From an uncultured Christensenella sp. (GTDB taxonomy: Bacteria; Bacillota; Clostridia; Christensenellales; UBA3700), in the NCBI GenBank assembly GCA_910584635.1, contig CAJUBA010000018.1, forward strand, positions 1-33,623: a stretch of 33,623 bases of DNA, in the 5' to 3' direction. The notes beneath the pieces are model-generated. The model saw only the letters and a program-made list of their open reading frames with translations, searched no databases and was not told the origin of the DNA. Below, one piece after another: positions 25,830 through 33,623 of this stretch (its first letter is position 1; every line of letters begins with the position of its first letter). Both the position numbers and the translations under genes were made by a program.

Positions 25830-26894
25830 TTATTTCATCATGTCTTGCTTTACGCTTTCGGGTACGATCATTATTTCCAAATCGTCTTTATTGTAAGTAA
25901 AGCGTTGTTCGTAGTAATTGTCGCTAGAACCTTTAAGTTTCAACGTAGTAGGCAACAGCGTCGCTTCCCATACGTTTTCGTTGATATAATTCTTTATAAG
26001 TCCGCATTCCCAAATTTCAATAGTCAGACGCTTTTTCGCATATTTGAAAATGTCTGTTCCCGAACTTTTTTTCATGCTCTTAATGGAGAGTTCGAGTACG
26101 CTTTCGTCTTCGATATTGGTTTCGCATTCCAAGTAATAAATGCCGTTTTCTTCGTCGTATGTAAGTTTGCCGCTTGTTATCGGCGGAATACTTTCGTCCC
26201 AGTTGTCGGAAGTAAATTCTCTGAAATCGTTGCGATAGTAATTTTCGTCTATATATTTGCTCAAAGCGCTTTTTTCAGACTTGGGTTTGGGATACGCTAC
26301 GGCGTCCAAAGAGGGGAAGCGAGTAAGAGTCTTTTCGTCCGCTTTGCCTTTTTTGGAAGTATAGAAAGTTTCGCAGTCTGGAGAGTAAACGCGTTCCGTG
26401 TAATTAAGAACGGCGCTCAAAGCGGAAACCAAAGCGTTGGAAACCGTACCTTTGCTACCGTCTTGTTTTATAGAATAACCGCCTACTACCATGCCGTAGG
26501 AATCAAAGAAATACTCTCCGTTGTCGTATATTCTCCATTCTCGGGTGTCCATAGAGCCTACTATATTGTCTTTACCGACTTTGAATTTCGCTTCGCCGGT
26601 ACCGTAAGCGGCAGCGGCGTAAAAGTCGCAGTCTACGTTATTTTGATTGGCTATAAGAATCAGTTTGATAATCGAAGAGAGTACGGCGGGATCGCTTGTT
26701 TCTTCTTCGCTGAACGTGAGTTCCGATTTATTTATCGGCGTTGCTTTTGCCGCGGCTTCTGCGTTTGGTTTAGATCCTAGATTGTCGAAGTCCAAGTCGA
26801 CTTCGGCAGTTTGCGCGCCGCCGGAGCAACCGGCGAGCAACGCTATAGTAATTATCATAATAACCAGTATTATCGATGCTGTAAGTTTTTTCAT
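25830..26894 (-). CDS. Lipoprotein, function unknown (354 residues)
   Basis: The start at 26894 (MKKLTAS...) was chosen over an ATG 12 bases upstream because a G-rich ribosome site (GGGGGT) then lies at the right distance. The signal peptide has a clean lipobox LLAGC with Cys23. The mature protein has a disordered linker (SGGAQTAEVDLDFDNLGSKPNAEAAAKATP) and then about 300 residues of mixed alpha/beta. I recognise no family. It should be anchored on the outer membrane face. It has a near-consensus promoter (-35 TTGACA, -10 TATAAT) and stands alone, so it may be well expressed. Confidence 0.78.
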   Translation of the reverse strand: MKKLTASIILVIMIITIALLAGCSGGAQTAEVDLDFDNLGSKPNAEAAAKATPINKSELTFSEEETSDPAVLSSIIKLILIANQNNVDCDFYAAAAYGTGEAKFKVGKDNIVGSMDTREWRIYDNGEYFFDSYGMVVGGYSIKQDGSKGTVSNALVSALSAVLNYTERVYSPDCETFYTSKKGKADEKTLTRFPSLDAVAYPKPKSEKSALSKYIDENYYRNDFREFTSDNWDESIPPITSGKLTYDEENGIYYLECETNIEDESVLELSIKSMKKSSGTDIFKYAKKRLTIEIWECGLIKNYINENVWEATLLPTTLKLKGSSDNYYEQRFTYNKDDLEIMIVPESVKQDMMK

Positions 26895-26923
26895 ACTTAC
26901 CCCCATGTTTTTTCACTATAACA

Positions 26924-26953
26924 ATTATAAAGGAATTTTAGATATTATGTCAA
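26924..26953 (-). promoter_or_regulatory. Promoter of the 354-residue lipoprotein gene
   Basis: On the minus strand, -35 TTGACA (26948-26953), 18-bp spacer, -10 TATAAT (26924-26929); both boxes are perfect consensus. Confidence 0.75.
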
Positions 26954-27124
26954 TAGCAAAAAATTTTTACCGTATAAAGTATAAATTTTAATTTTTTCGA
27001 AAATTTCACCATTTGCCGAGAAATTTGCCTTTTAGTTATCAAAAGATGCATAAATAATGCAAATATCGACACAGATAAGGGAAAATACCTGTTTTTGAAT
27101 ATCAAAACATTTACTGTTAAAAAG

Positions 27125-27153
27125 TTGTGTAAATTTGTTATTTATGTTAAAAT
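27125..27153 (+). promoter_or_regulatory. plsY promoter
   Basis: -35 TTGTGT (27125-27130), 17 bp, -10 TAAAAT (27148-27153). It rules out the upstream ATG at 27155 as the start of plsY, since that would precede the transcript. Confidence 0.55.
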
Positions 27154-27178
27154 AATGGCAAAGAGAAGTGGAGTGGCT

Positions 27179-27871
27179 ATGGCGCTTAAAATAATTTTTG
27201 TATTCGTCGCTTATTTTGTCGGAGCAATCAATATGGCGACGATTATAGGAAAACTCAAAGGTAAAAACATAAAAAAACTCGGAAGCGGCAATCCGGGAAC
27301 CATGAACGTAATGCGTTCGATAGGTAAAGGCTGGGGAGCGTTGACGTTTGCGTTTGATTGCGCAAAGGGCGTTGCGTTCGCGCTGTTGGGAAAATACGCG
27401 ATAGGATCGGACGATTGGATGTTTATACTCGGAGCGGTCGCTGTAATCGGTCATGTTTTTCCAGTTTATACAAAGTTCAAAGGCGGAAAGGGAGTCGCGA
27501 CTTCTTTGGGTATGTTTATGGTGGCCACGCCGATTACCGGACCTTGCGTATTCGTCGCGCTAATTATATATCTTTTGGTTTGCAAAATAGGTTTTATAGG
27601 TTCGTATCTTGCGGTAACGGCTTTGACGGTAGTAAATTGCGTCAAGTACCGTTCGAGCGTAGTTGCGATTGTATTTTCTCTCATAGTATGGGCGTTGATA
27701 ATATACAGACATAAAGACAATGTCATTAGATTTATTCACGGCAAGGAAAATACTTTGAGTATCGTCGGCAAAAACGAAGTCAAAGAAATCGACGAAAACG
27801 CTAGCGCAGAAAATACCCAAGCGCAAGAAGTTTCGGATTGTTCGGATAAAGAACAAGAGGACAAGCAGTAA
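27179..27871 (+). CDS. plsY: Glycerol-3-phosphate acyltransferase PlsY
   Basis: The start at 27179 follows GTGGAG and is downstream of the predicted +1. The 230 residues hold the PlsY core plus an extra acidic C-terminal tail of about 35 residues (DENASAENTQAQEVSDCSDKEQED); typical PlsY is about 190-210. Visible motifs are GSGNPGTMNVMRSIG (35-49, family GSGNPGATNVLR, with Met for Thr-Asn region variation), FDCAKGVAF (59-67), and GHVFPVYTKFKGGKGVATSLG (91-111). Around seven TM helices are predicted. The enzyme acylates glycerol-3-phosphate from acyl-phosphate, the first membrane phospholipid step. ychF and argS follow closely. Confidence 0.92.
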   Translation: MALKIIFVFVAYFVGAINMATIIGKLKGKNIKKLGSGNPGTMNVMRSIGKGWGALTFAFDCAKGVAFALLGKYAIGSDDWMFILGAVAVIGHVFPVYTKFKGGKGVATSLGMFMVATPITGPCVFVALIIYLLVCKIGFIGSYLAVTALTVVNCVKYRSSVVAIVFSLIVWALIIYRHKDNVIRFIHGKENTLSIVGKNEVKEIDENASAENTQAQEVSDCSDKEQEDKQ

Positions 27872-27920
27872 ATATTGTTGTCGGGTAATATCGGCGAAAC
27901 AAATATATCAGAGGTGTAAA

Positions 27921-29012
27921 ATGAAACTAGGAGTTGTGGGACTTCCCAACGTGGGAAAAAGCACTTTGTTTAATGCGATTACGCAAGCGGGCGCGGAAAG
28001 CGCAAATTATCCTTTCTGCACAATAGAGCCTAACGTCGGAGTTGTTGCCGTACCGGACGACAGACTCGATAAACTCGCTAATCTTTACAACAGCAAAAAG
28101 GTTACGCCTACGGTACTTGAATTTGTAGATATAGCGGGACTTGTAAAAGGCGCGTCGAGAGGAGAGGGGTTGGGCAACAAATTCCTTTCTCATATAAGAG
28201 AGGTTGACGCGATAGTTCACGTTGTAAGATGTTTTGAAGACAGCAATATTACTCACGTTGACGGTAGCGTCGACCCTTTGAGAGATATCGAAACTATCGA
28301 GTTCGAATTGATATTCGCAGATATGGAAAGCGTGCAGAAACGCGCCAACAGAGCGAGGACTTCCGCGAAGGGCGGAGATAAAAAGTACCTTATCGAAGCG
28401 GAACTTATGGACAGGGTGTATTCGCAGTTGGAAAAAGGAATTCCCGCCCGTTTGATAGAGATGAGCGACGAAGAAAAAGAAATGATGAGAGATTTATTTC
28501 TTTTGACGGCAAAGCCTGTAATATATGCGGCTAATATCAGCGAAGACGAGGTAGCGACGGAAGATAACAAATACGTATCCGCCGTAAAAGAATACGCTCA
28601 AAAGCAGGGCGCAAAAACCGTCGTAATATGCGCGAAACTCGAAGAAGAACTTGCGTCAATGGACGCGGAAGATAAAGCAATGTTCCAACAGGAATACGGC
28701 ATTGATAAGAGCGGTCTGGACAAACTCGTTTCCGCGTGCTACGATTTGTTGGGACTGATAAGTTATCTTACCGCAGGCGAAAAAGAAACAAGAGCGTGGA
28801 CTATAACCAAAGGCACGAAAGCGCCTCAGGCGGCAGGTAAGATTCACAGCGATTTCGAAAAAGGTTTTATCAGAGCGGAAATAGTAGATTGGCAAGTACT
28901 TTTGGAATGCGGTTCTTATGTTGCCGCTAAGGAAAAGGGCAAGGTCAGAAGCGAAGGTAAAGAATACGTTATCAAAGACGGCGACGTGGTATTGTTTAGA
29001 TTTAACGTATAA
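27921..29012 (+). CDS. ychF: Ribosome-binding ATPase YchF
   Basis: The 363 residues are the standard YchF/OLA1 length. The P-loop is GLPNVGKST (7-15), switch regions include YPFCTIEPNVG and DIAGLVKGASRGEGLGN, and the base-recognition motif is NISED (in place of the GTPase NKxD), which gives ATP preference. The C-terminal TGS domain contains LISYLTAGEKETRAWTI, GTKAPQAAGKIHSDFEKGFIRAEI and the ending VIKDGDVVLFRFNV. The protein binds ribosomes and modulates stress and redox responses. It starts after AGAGGTG and is followed by argS after 24 bp. Confidence 0.97.
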   Translation: MKLGVVGLPNVGKSTLFNAITQAGAESANYPFCTIEPNVGVVAVPDDRLDKLANLYNSKKVTPTVLEFVDIAGLVKGASRGEGLGNKFLSHIREVDAIVHVVRCFEDSNITHVDGSVDPLRDIETIEFELIFADMESVQKRANRARTSAKGGDKKYLIEAELMDRVYSQLEKGIPARLIEMSDEEKEMMRDLFLLTAKPVIYAANISEDEVATEDNKYVSAVKEYAQKQGAKTVVICAKLEEELASMDAEDKAMFQQEYGIDKSGLDKLVSACYDLLGLISYLTAGEKETRAWTITKGTKAPQAAGKIHSDFEKGFIRAEIVDWQVLLECGSYVAAKEKGKVRSEGKEYVIKDGDVVLFRFNV

Positions 29013-29036
29013 TAGGGTATTATTTTAGAGGTTTTT

Positions 29037-30725
29037 ATGGATTACAAACAGTTGATTGTCGACAGTATAGATTTGGCGGGACTTGATAAACAGACCGTTT
29101 ACGATCTTATCGTAGCGCCCAAAGACAGCGCTATGGGAGATTTGTGCATACCGTGTTTTAAGTTCGCCAAAGAAATGAGAAAATCGCCGGTGGCAATTGC
29201 AGAAGAAATATCTTCTTGCGTAAAGATAGGCGGAATGATAAAGGAAGTCAAAGCGGTTGCAGGTTTTGTCAATTTCAAGTTTGACAACGCGCTTTACGCG
29301 TCCCAAGTTCTTGAAAACGTTTTGACGCAGGGAGATAAATACGGCAAAAGCGACGAAGGGAAAGATAAGACGGTTTGTATAGACTATTCGTCGGTAAATA
29401 TCGCAAAACCCTTTCACATGGGACATTTGCTCAATACCGCGCTTGGCGGAGCGATATACCGCATTTACAAATTTCTCGGATATAACGTAGTCGGAATCAA
29501 CCATCTCGGAGATTGGGGGACGCAGTTCGGCAAATTGATAGTAGCCTACAAACTTTGGGGAAATAAAGAAGATATAGATAAAAGAGGCGTGCGCGCGCTC
29601 GTAGATATATACGTAAGATTTCACAAGGAGGAAGAAAGCGATCCTTCTCTTTCCGATCAAGCGAGGAAATGGTTTAAGGCGATAGAAGACGGCGATTGCG
29701 AAGCGTTGCGACTTTTCGAATATTTCAAATCCATTACTCTTAAAGAGGTCGACAGAATTTACGAGCGTTTGAATATAACGTTCGACAGTTATGCGGGAGA
29801 ATCTTTTTACAATGATAAAATGCAACCCGTGTTGGACGAACTTTCCGAAAAAGGTCTGCTAGTTGAAAGCGACGGCGCAAAGGTTGTAAAATTTGAAGAC
29901 GACTCTATGCCACCGTGCCTTTTACAACGTTCGGACGGCGCGACTCTTTACGCAACGAGAGATATGGCGGCGGCTTTTTACAGAAAGAAAACTTACGATT
30001 TTTATAAATGTCTGTACGTAGTCGCATACCAACAGAATTTGCATTTCCAGCAAGTTTTCAAAGTTCTTGAAATGATGGATTGCGATTGGGCGAAAAATAT
30101 GATACACGTCGCGCACGGTATGGTTTCTTTGGAAAACGGTTCTATGTCTACGCGAGGCGGAAACGTTGTTTTTCTAGAAGACGTACTAAATACCGCCGTA
30201 GCCAAAGCCAAAGCCGTAATTGACGAAAAGAATCCCGGACTTGAAGGCAAGCAGCAAATTGCGGAACAGGTCGGAGTGGGAGCCGTTCTTTTCGGAGTGC
30301 TGTACAATAGCAGAATAAAGGACATGGTTTTCTCTTTTGATAAGGTGCTTAATTTCGAAGGAGAAACGGGACCATACGTCCAGTATACTTACGCAAGATG
30401 CAATTCGCTTTTCGAAAAATGCGGAGAGGTCGGCAATGAGATAGACTACAAAGGTTTGGACAACGATTCTTGCAAAGCGGTTATTGCGATTTTGGATAAA
30501 TTCCCCGAAATAATCAAAGAAAGCGCTAAGAAGTACGAACCAAGCGTAGTAACCAGATACGCCGTCGATCTTTCGCAGGCTTTCAATAAGTTCTATTTCG
30601 AAAATAAGATAAACACGGAGAAAGAGCCGATTAAAAATGCAAGGCTTACGCTTACCAAAGCCGTAAGACAGACTTTGGGCAACGCGTTGGGACTTTTGGG
30701 AATTGCCACTCCGTATAAAATGTGA
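29037..30725 (+). CDS. argS: Arginyl-tRNA synthetase
   Basis: The 562 residues are class I ArgRS length. An N-terminal Add1-type domain (1-100) recognises the tRNA D-loop. The catalytic HIGH-type motif is HMGH (127-130) in SVNIAKPFHMGHLLNTALGG, and NHLGDWGTQFGKL follows. The KMSK equivalent is SMSTRGGN (about 365-372), a common ArgRS variant. The DALR anticodon-binding domain covers about 440-562 and ends NALGLLGIATPYKM, the usual ArgS finish. It starts after AGAGGT. No T-box leader is present, and it appears co-transcribed with ychF. Confidence 0.97.
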   Translation: MDYKQLIVDSIDLAGLDKQTVYDLIVAPKDSAMGDLCIPCFKFAKEMRKSPVAIAEEISSCVKIGGMIKEVKAVAGFVNFKFDNALYASQVLENVLTQGDKYGKSDEGKDKTVCIDYSSVNIAKPFHMGHLLNTALGGAIYRIYKFLGYNVVGINHLGDWGTQFGKLIVAYKLWGNKEDIDKRGVRALVDIYVRFHKEEESDPSLSDQARKWFKAIEDGDCEALRLFEYFKSITLKEVDRIYERLNITFDSYAGESFYNDKMQPVLDELSEKGLLVESDGAKVVKFEDDSMPPCLLQRSDGATLYATRDMAAAFYRKKTYDFYKCLYVVAYQQNLHFQQVFKVLEMMDCDWAKNMIHVAHGMVSLENGSMSTRGGNVVFLEDVLNTAVAKAKAVIDEKNPGLEGKQQIAEQVGVGAVLFGVLYNSRIKDMVFSFDKVLNFEGETGPYVQYTYARCNSLFEKCGEVGNEIDYKGLDNDSCKAVIAILDKFPEIIKESAKKYEPSVVTRYAVDLSQAFNKFYFENKINTEKEPIKNARLTLTKAVRQTLGNALGLLGIATPYKM

Positions 30726-30874
30726 TGGAAAGATAAAAGCGTTTTATACTATTGATAAAATATTTATATATAATATAGAAGAAGTTTTATGTTACTAATT
30801 TATATAAACTTTGTGATTTGCGCTAAGGCATATCATAAGTTTGCAAGTTAAAAATATTATACGCTTTTCGTTTA

Positions 30875-30928
30875 CCCCGCGAGCGACGCTGCGTACCCTT
30901 GAACGTATATATTCGGGGATTTTTTTTG
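30875..30928 (+). terminator. Terminator-like long hairpin after argS
   Basis: CCCCG (30875-30879) pairs with CGGGG (30914-30918), enclosing a GC-rich 34-nt loop with small inner pairings (ACGC/GCGT), followed by ATTTTTTTTT. It is the first plausible argS terminator. The rest of 30726-31204 has no gene and is described under the repeat entries. Confidence 0.5.
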
Positions 30929-31032
30929 CTCGCTAGGCTAATTATCAGTAAGATTTTTAGATATAACCAAATTATATAAAAAAATTTGAAAAGTCAAGCA
31001 TTTTTATAGAATTTTTTCATAATTTCAAAAAA

Positions 31033-31200
31033 AAGTTTGTTACACGATAAAAAGCCTATCGAAAGTAGTAATTCGGTGGGCTTTGACTTTTTCTACCACT
31101 TGCAAGTGGTAGAAAAACGGCACAAACGAGGAAGTTTGTTGCACGACAAATAGCCGTACTATGACGGCTTGATTAGTTTTTTGAAAGTGTACTTTCAATA
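31033..31200. repeat. Repeat-rich flank of the IS30 element
   Basis: A 24-bp imperfect direct repeat (starting AAGTTTGTTACACGA at 31033 and AAGTTTGTTGCACGA at 31132) occurs twice, 99 bp apart, each followed by an AGCC...GGCT hairpin. Between them lies a perfect 30-bp palindrome made of TTTTTCTACCACTTG (31088-31102) and its complement (31103-31117). TTGAAAGT-GT-ACTTTCAA lies at 31183-31200, just before the transposase stop. One end of the insertion sequence is probably in this region, but I could not match terminal repeats with the other side. Confidence 0.5.
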
Positions 31201-31204
31201 ATTG

Positions 31205-32254
31205 TTAAATTGCTTGTAATTGCGCGTTAAACATTTCGGCACTTGTAGCGTACCCGAAGATTTCACGCGGATAATCATTTATCCACGTTTCAACCGCTTG
31301 TATGCGTTTTTCGCTTATAGTAGATAAATCAATGCCTTTCGGTATCAATCGACGTATTTCACGATTTAACCGCTCATTACTTCCACGTTCGCAAGAAGTA
31401 TATGGATGACAATAATACACGCTAGTACGTTTACCGCCATAAATGGACTTTTCAAGCCCCTTAAAGTCGCTAAACTCTACGCCATTGTCAACCGTTATAC
31501 TTTTGAATAGTTTGCGGAATTGTTTACCATAGCGTTTTTCAAGTTTGTTAACATAGCGTACAACTGTCGATGTTTTATGGTCGGGCATTTTGAATACGAT
31601 TTCATAACGTGTCAATCGTTCAGTAAAAGCAAGTAAAGTTTGCTTTGTTCCTTTCTTACCAATCACGCAATCCATTTCCCAATGCCCGAATGTATTACGT
31701 TCAGCAATCTCGACAGGGCGTTTTTCAATGCTTGTACCTCTCGGCGGTTTTTTAGCCGTCGCTTTTTGATAATGCTTTTGTTTTAATTTCACGTCTTGCA
31801 TAGTTATACGCGTAAATATATCGCCCGAACGTATATAGCGATAGAGCGTAGTTTTGCTTATCGTCGTACGAAATAGTCCTTTACGCTTGATTTCGCCTAG
31901 TGCAGCGCACGGGCTAATCTTATCGTTGACAACACGATTTTCAATTTCGCGTACCAATTCAAAATCGTTGCCAATTTTAAGTGGCGCACCGTGTGCCGAT
32001 TGATTTAATCGGTAATTATATTCGGCTAAATCCGCACTATATGTAATTACTTCTTTATATTGCTTATCGCCAAACCAATCGACGTACCTAATGACCTTTT
32101 GAGTACATTTTCCGCGATTGATTTCGTTATATACAGTTGCAAGACATACGCCTAATTGTTTGGCAATTTGCTTTTTATGTAAGCCTGCTTTCAGCAACGT
32201 TTCCAATTCGCGCCTTTGCGTTAACGTTAAATCTTTCGTTCCTTTCTTTTTCAT
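31205..32254 (-). CDS. IS30-family transposase
   Basis: The 349 residues fit IS30 transposases. The N-terminal helix-turn-helix is LTQRRELETLLKAGLHKKQIAKQLGVCLATVYNEINRG (10-48). The DDE catalytic domain has D195 (GHWEMDCVIG), D256 (SITVDNGVEF), and an acidic residue in HPYTSCERGSNERLNREIRRLIPKG (E289 or E294). The frame is intact, so it may be active. It is preceded by GAAGGAATT and a weak promoter (TTGTCT, 18 bp, TATAAA at 32301-32330) that overlaps the inverted repeat at 32310. It reads toward argS. A clear terminal inverted repeat pair could not be assigned. Confidence 0.93.
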   Translation of the reverse strand: MKKKGTKDLTLTQRRELETLLKAGLHKKQIAKQLGVCLATVYNEINRGKCTQKVIRYVDWFGDKQYKEVITYSADLAEYNYRLNQSAHGAPLKIGNDFELVREIENRVVNDKISPCAALGEIKRKGLFRTTISKTTLYRYIRSGDIFTRITMQDVKLKQKHYQKATAKKPPRGTSIEKRPVEIAERNTFGHWEMDCVIGKKGTKQTLLAFTERLTRYEIVFKMPDHKTSTVVRYVNKLEKRYGKQFRKLFKSITVDNGVEFSDFKGLEKSIYGGKRTSVYYCHPYTSCERGSNERLNREIRRLIPKGIDLSTISEKRIQAVETWINDYPREIFGYATSAEMFNAQLQAI

Positions 32255-32309
32255 AATCGTTTAATTCCTTCCATTTACTTTACAAAATAATTAAAATTGC
32301 TTTATACTT

Positions 32310-32415
32310 ATGTTGCTATACAAAAGACAAATCTATAATAATCTAATGACAAGGAATACCGCCAAAACTGTATTCTCATTTTATCTTGTCATTAGATAAT
32401 TTTGTATAGCAACAT
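32310..32415. repeat. Long two-part inverted repeat between divergent genes
   Basis: The outer arms ATGTTGCTATACAAAA (32310-32325) and the complement (32400-32415) are perfect over 16 bp. The inner arms ATCTAATGACAAG (32341-32353) and complement (32385-32397) are perfect over 13 bp. A 15-nt insert on the left (against 2 nt on the right) makes an asymmetric bulge. It sits between the transposase and the nuclease-like gene. It could be a miniature mobile element, an IS end, or a shared regulatory site. Confidence 0.7.
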
Positions 32416-32430
32416 AGAGAATGCACTTTG

Positions 32431-32474
32431 GAGAGAGATGCGTTCATTATGTCGTATCTCTCTTTAATATTTTG
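32431..32474 (+). promoter_or_regulatory. Terminator-like hairpin in the leader of the nuclease-like gene
   Basis: AGAGAGATGCG (32432-32442) pairs with CGTATCTCTCT (32453-32463), with one G-U pair, followed by TTAATATTTT and then the ribosome site GGAGGT. A terminator-type hairpin directly before a ribosome site suggests attenuation or limited expression. Confidence 0.45.
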
Positions 32475-32485
32475 GAGGTATTTAT

Positions 32486-33169
32486 ATGAATTGTCAAATA
32501 TGCGGTAAACCAAGTGGCTATCTACCCTTATGCAAATCTTGTTTCAAACTCAAAGACGAAGAAAAAGTTATAAAATGTCCTGTTTGCGATAAATGGCGTA
32601 AAACCGACGAAGTTTGTCCGTCTTGTGGAAACAAGCCTATACGCATTGTTGAGAATACTACCCAACAAGAGAGCAATGTAGACCCAATTACTTGCTTAAT
32701 TTGCGGTGAGAATTCCAACGGAAAACATTTTTGTCGTTCCTGTTATTTTAAATACAAAGACCGTTCAATTGACATTAGAATTACAAACTGCAATTCTACG
32801 CAATTGCTTGACGAATTTGGAACAAGAACGAAAAAGGCAAAAGACGGTAGATACGTTAGAAGTCTATCCGAAAAGATTATAATAGATTACTTTTTCGACA
32901 ATTACATAAGGGTAGTCTATGAAAAAACAATACCATATGTAAATGAAAAAGGGGAAGAAAAGCAATTGCACCCCGACTTTTACCTTACAGACTATGACTT
33001 ATATATCGAATTTAACGGCTTAACAAACAAAGCATATCTTAAAAAGAAAGATTATGCAAATAAAATCTATAAGGAAAAAGGTCTAAAAGTAGAAATATTA
33101 GAATCTAACGATATTGACGACATTGAAGCAACAATGGCAAAATTACTAACAAAATATCCAAAAAGATAA
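32486..33169 (+). CDS. Zinc-ribbon protein with predicted PD-(D/E)XK nuclease domain
   Basis: The product is 227 residues, starting 8 bases after TGGAGGT. Three Cys4 zinc motifs lie in the N-terminal half: C3/C6/C16/C19, C31/C34/C44/C47 and C70/C73/C83/C86. Residues 124-215 resemble the PD-(D/E)XK nuclease domain found at the end of some UvrD-like helicases: E129 (SLSEKIIIDYFF), YEKTIPY, HPDFYL (D164), YIEFNG (E175, with Asn in place of the usual Lys at 177) and K187/K188. A DNA-cleaving role in mobile-element biology or defence is inferred. The catalytic Lys is not certain. Base composition is more AT-rich than the core genes, and it lies beside an IS30 transposase, suggesting transfer. Confidence 0.7.
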   Translation: MNCQICGKPSGYLPLCKSCFKLKDEEKVIKCPVCDKWRKTDEVCPSCGNKPIRIVENTTQQESNVDPITCLICGENSNGKHFCRSCYFKYKDRSIDIRITNCNSTQLLDEFGTRTKKAKDGRYVRSLSEKIIIDYFFDNYIRVVYEKTIPYVNEKGEEKQLHPDFYLTDYDLYIEFNGLTNKAYLKKKDYANKIYKEKGLKVEILESNDIDDIEATMAKLLTKYPKR

Positions 33170-33171
33170 AA

Positions 33172-33195
33172 GAGAGAGCCTAAAAAGGCTCTTTC
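33172..33195. terminator. Bidirectional terminator
   Basis: AGAGCCT (33175-33181) pairs with AGGCTCT (33186-33192) with flanking A and T residues, between two convergent genes. Confidence 0.75.
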
Positions 33196-33196
33196 T

Positions 33197-33490
33197 TCAA
33201 AACTTGACATTTCGAGATTTTTCCCAAGCCTTTTTTGCAGTAGAAAAACCTTTTTGAAATGAAGCATTATGTTGCTTTAATTCACTTTCAGACATTATGT
33301 AACCACGGGATATACCGCTAGCAAAATCACAATAACCCGAAGAATACGACATTTTAGAAGATTTGTTTTCGGCAACTTCTAACTTGCGAAAATCTAAACT
33401 ATTGCCTTTTCTAAATTTGTCAACAAAATTAGAATACTTCTTTTTGTGATAATCAACCCGTTCATTATAACTATATTTTTTCTTACCCAT
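33197..33490 (-). CDS. Small basic hypothetical protein, 97 residues
   Basis: The start at 33490 has GAGGT 8 bases upstream. The product is rich in Lys, Ser and Tyr (KKKYSYNERVDYHKKKY...), has no signal or TM segment, and contains the stretch GYCDFASGISRGYIMSESELKQHNASFQKGF. It vaguely recalls small proteins of integrative elements whose frames begin with YTREER-like motifs, but I do not recognise the family. It converges on the nuclease-like gene and shares its terminator, so a functional link is possible. Confidence 0.6.
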   Translation of the reverse strand: MGKKKYSYNERVDYHKKKYSNFVDKFRKGNSLDFRKLEVAENKSSKMSYSSGYCDFASGISRGYIMSESELKQHNASFQKGFSTAKKAWEKSRNVKF

Positions 33491-33555
33491 TTTTTAATAC
33501 CTCACTTTTATGTTTTATTGTTTAATTTTTATTATATTTTATGGTAGAGAGTATT

Positions 33556-33620
33556 ACGCGACACTTTATACTACTACGAGCGCCGCGCTGACGCGCGGCG
33601 GTATAAAGTGTCGCGTTTTC
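33556..33620. repeat. GC-rich two-step hairpin at the window edge
   Basis: ACGCGACACTTTATAC (33556-33571) is perfectly complementary to 33601-33616. Inside, CGCCGCGC (33581-33588) pairs with GCGCGGCG (33593-33600) around TGAC, leaving a 9-nt one-sided bulge (33572-33580). TTTTC follows. It may be a terminator, a mobile-element end, or a folded recombination/origin site. Its GC-rich core is unlike the AT-rich neighbourhood. Confidence 0.6.
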
Positions 33621-33623
33621 ACC

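Noticed and set aside
27155..27178. Upstream ATG (27155) as the plsY start
   Set aside because: It lies 2 bases after the predicted -10 box, before the expected transcript start, and lacks a ribosome site.
31150..32340. Exact IS30 boundaries with terminal inverted repeats and target duplication
   Set aside because: No matching terminal repeat pair could be found by eye between the two flanks, so the element ends are left undefined.

Overview
The window comes from a low-to-moderate GC, spore-forming Firmicute, most likely an uncultured clostridial gut bacterium. The evidence is a spoVT-yabM-yabN block in the Bacillus/Clostridium order, SecG-SmpB, PlsY, a PgcA-type mutase, MetA/MetY, strong Shine-Dalgarno sites with sigma-A promoters, and BspA-type leucine-rich surface proteins. 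No rRNA, tRNA or CRISPR array was recognised.

Left part (1-7990), accessory and surface-related. It opens with the 3' part of a large membrane/surface protein carrying VEK/PVE repeats. Then come a structured intergenic stretch, a phage-baseplate-like hybrid protein (BppU-like head, five 18-residue repeats, InlB-type repeat, LRR-like tail), a small unknown protein and a tyrosine recombinase. After the recombinase terminator lies the most striking element of the window. Two 37-bp near-palindromic sites (5274-5310 and 5415-5451) are in opposite orientation, judged by their centres (ACC versus GGT). They enclose about 104 bp that hold a strong promoter facing away from the next gene, a membrane-anchored zinc-ribbon/BamE-like/BspA-LRR protein. 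I read this as a candidate promoter-inversion (phase-variation) switch with its own recombinase. A composite palindromic repeat element follows (7652-7902).

Core part (8043-18791). spoVT, yabM (flippase) and yabN (methylase-MazG fusion) are followed by a tRNA dihydrouridine synthase with a TTG start, trmL, pgcA, a convergent ferritin-like gene, secG, smpB, and a methionine pair metY-metA whose MetA has the acetyl-CoA-type Glu111.

Middle part (18869-26894). It holds two lipoproteins, a WYL regulator, a DnaA-box cluster far from any dnaA gene, a four-TM protein, an ACT-domain protein, a multi-TM protein ending in a ribosomal protein uL15-like domain, and an orphan PflA-like radical SAM protein. 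Three genes here (WYL, ACT, radical SAM) have a -10 box ending exactly seven bases before the A of ATG and no Shine-Dalgarno, so they look leaderless.

Right part (27179-33623). plsY-ychF-argS is followed by a repeat-rich gap, an IS30-family transposase, a 106-bp inverted repeat, a zinc-ribbon protein with a predicted PD-(D/E)XK nuclease domain, a small unknown gene, and a strong GC-rich hairpin at the window edge. This end looks horizontally acquired.
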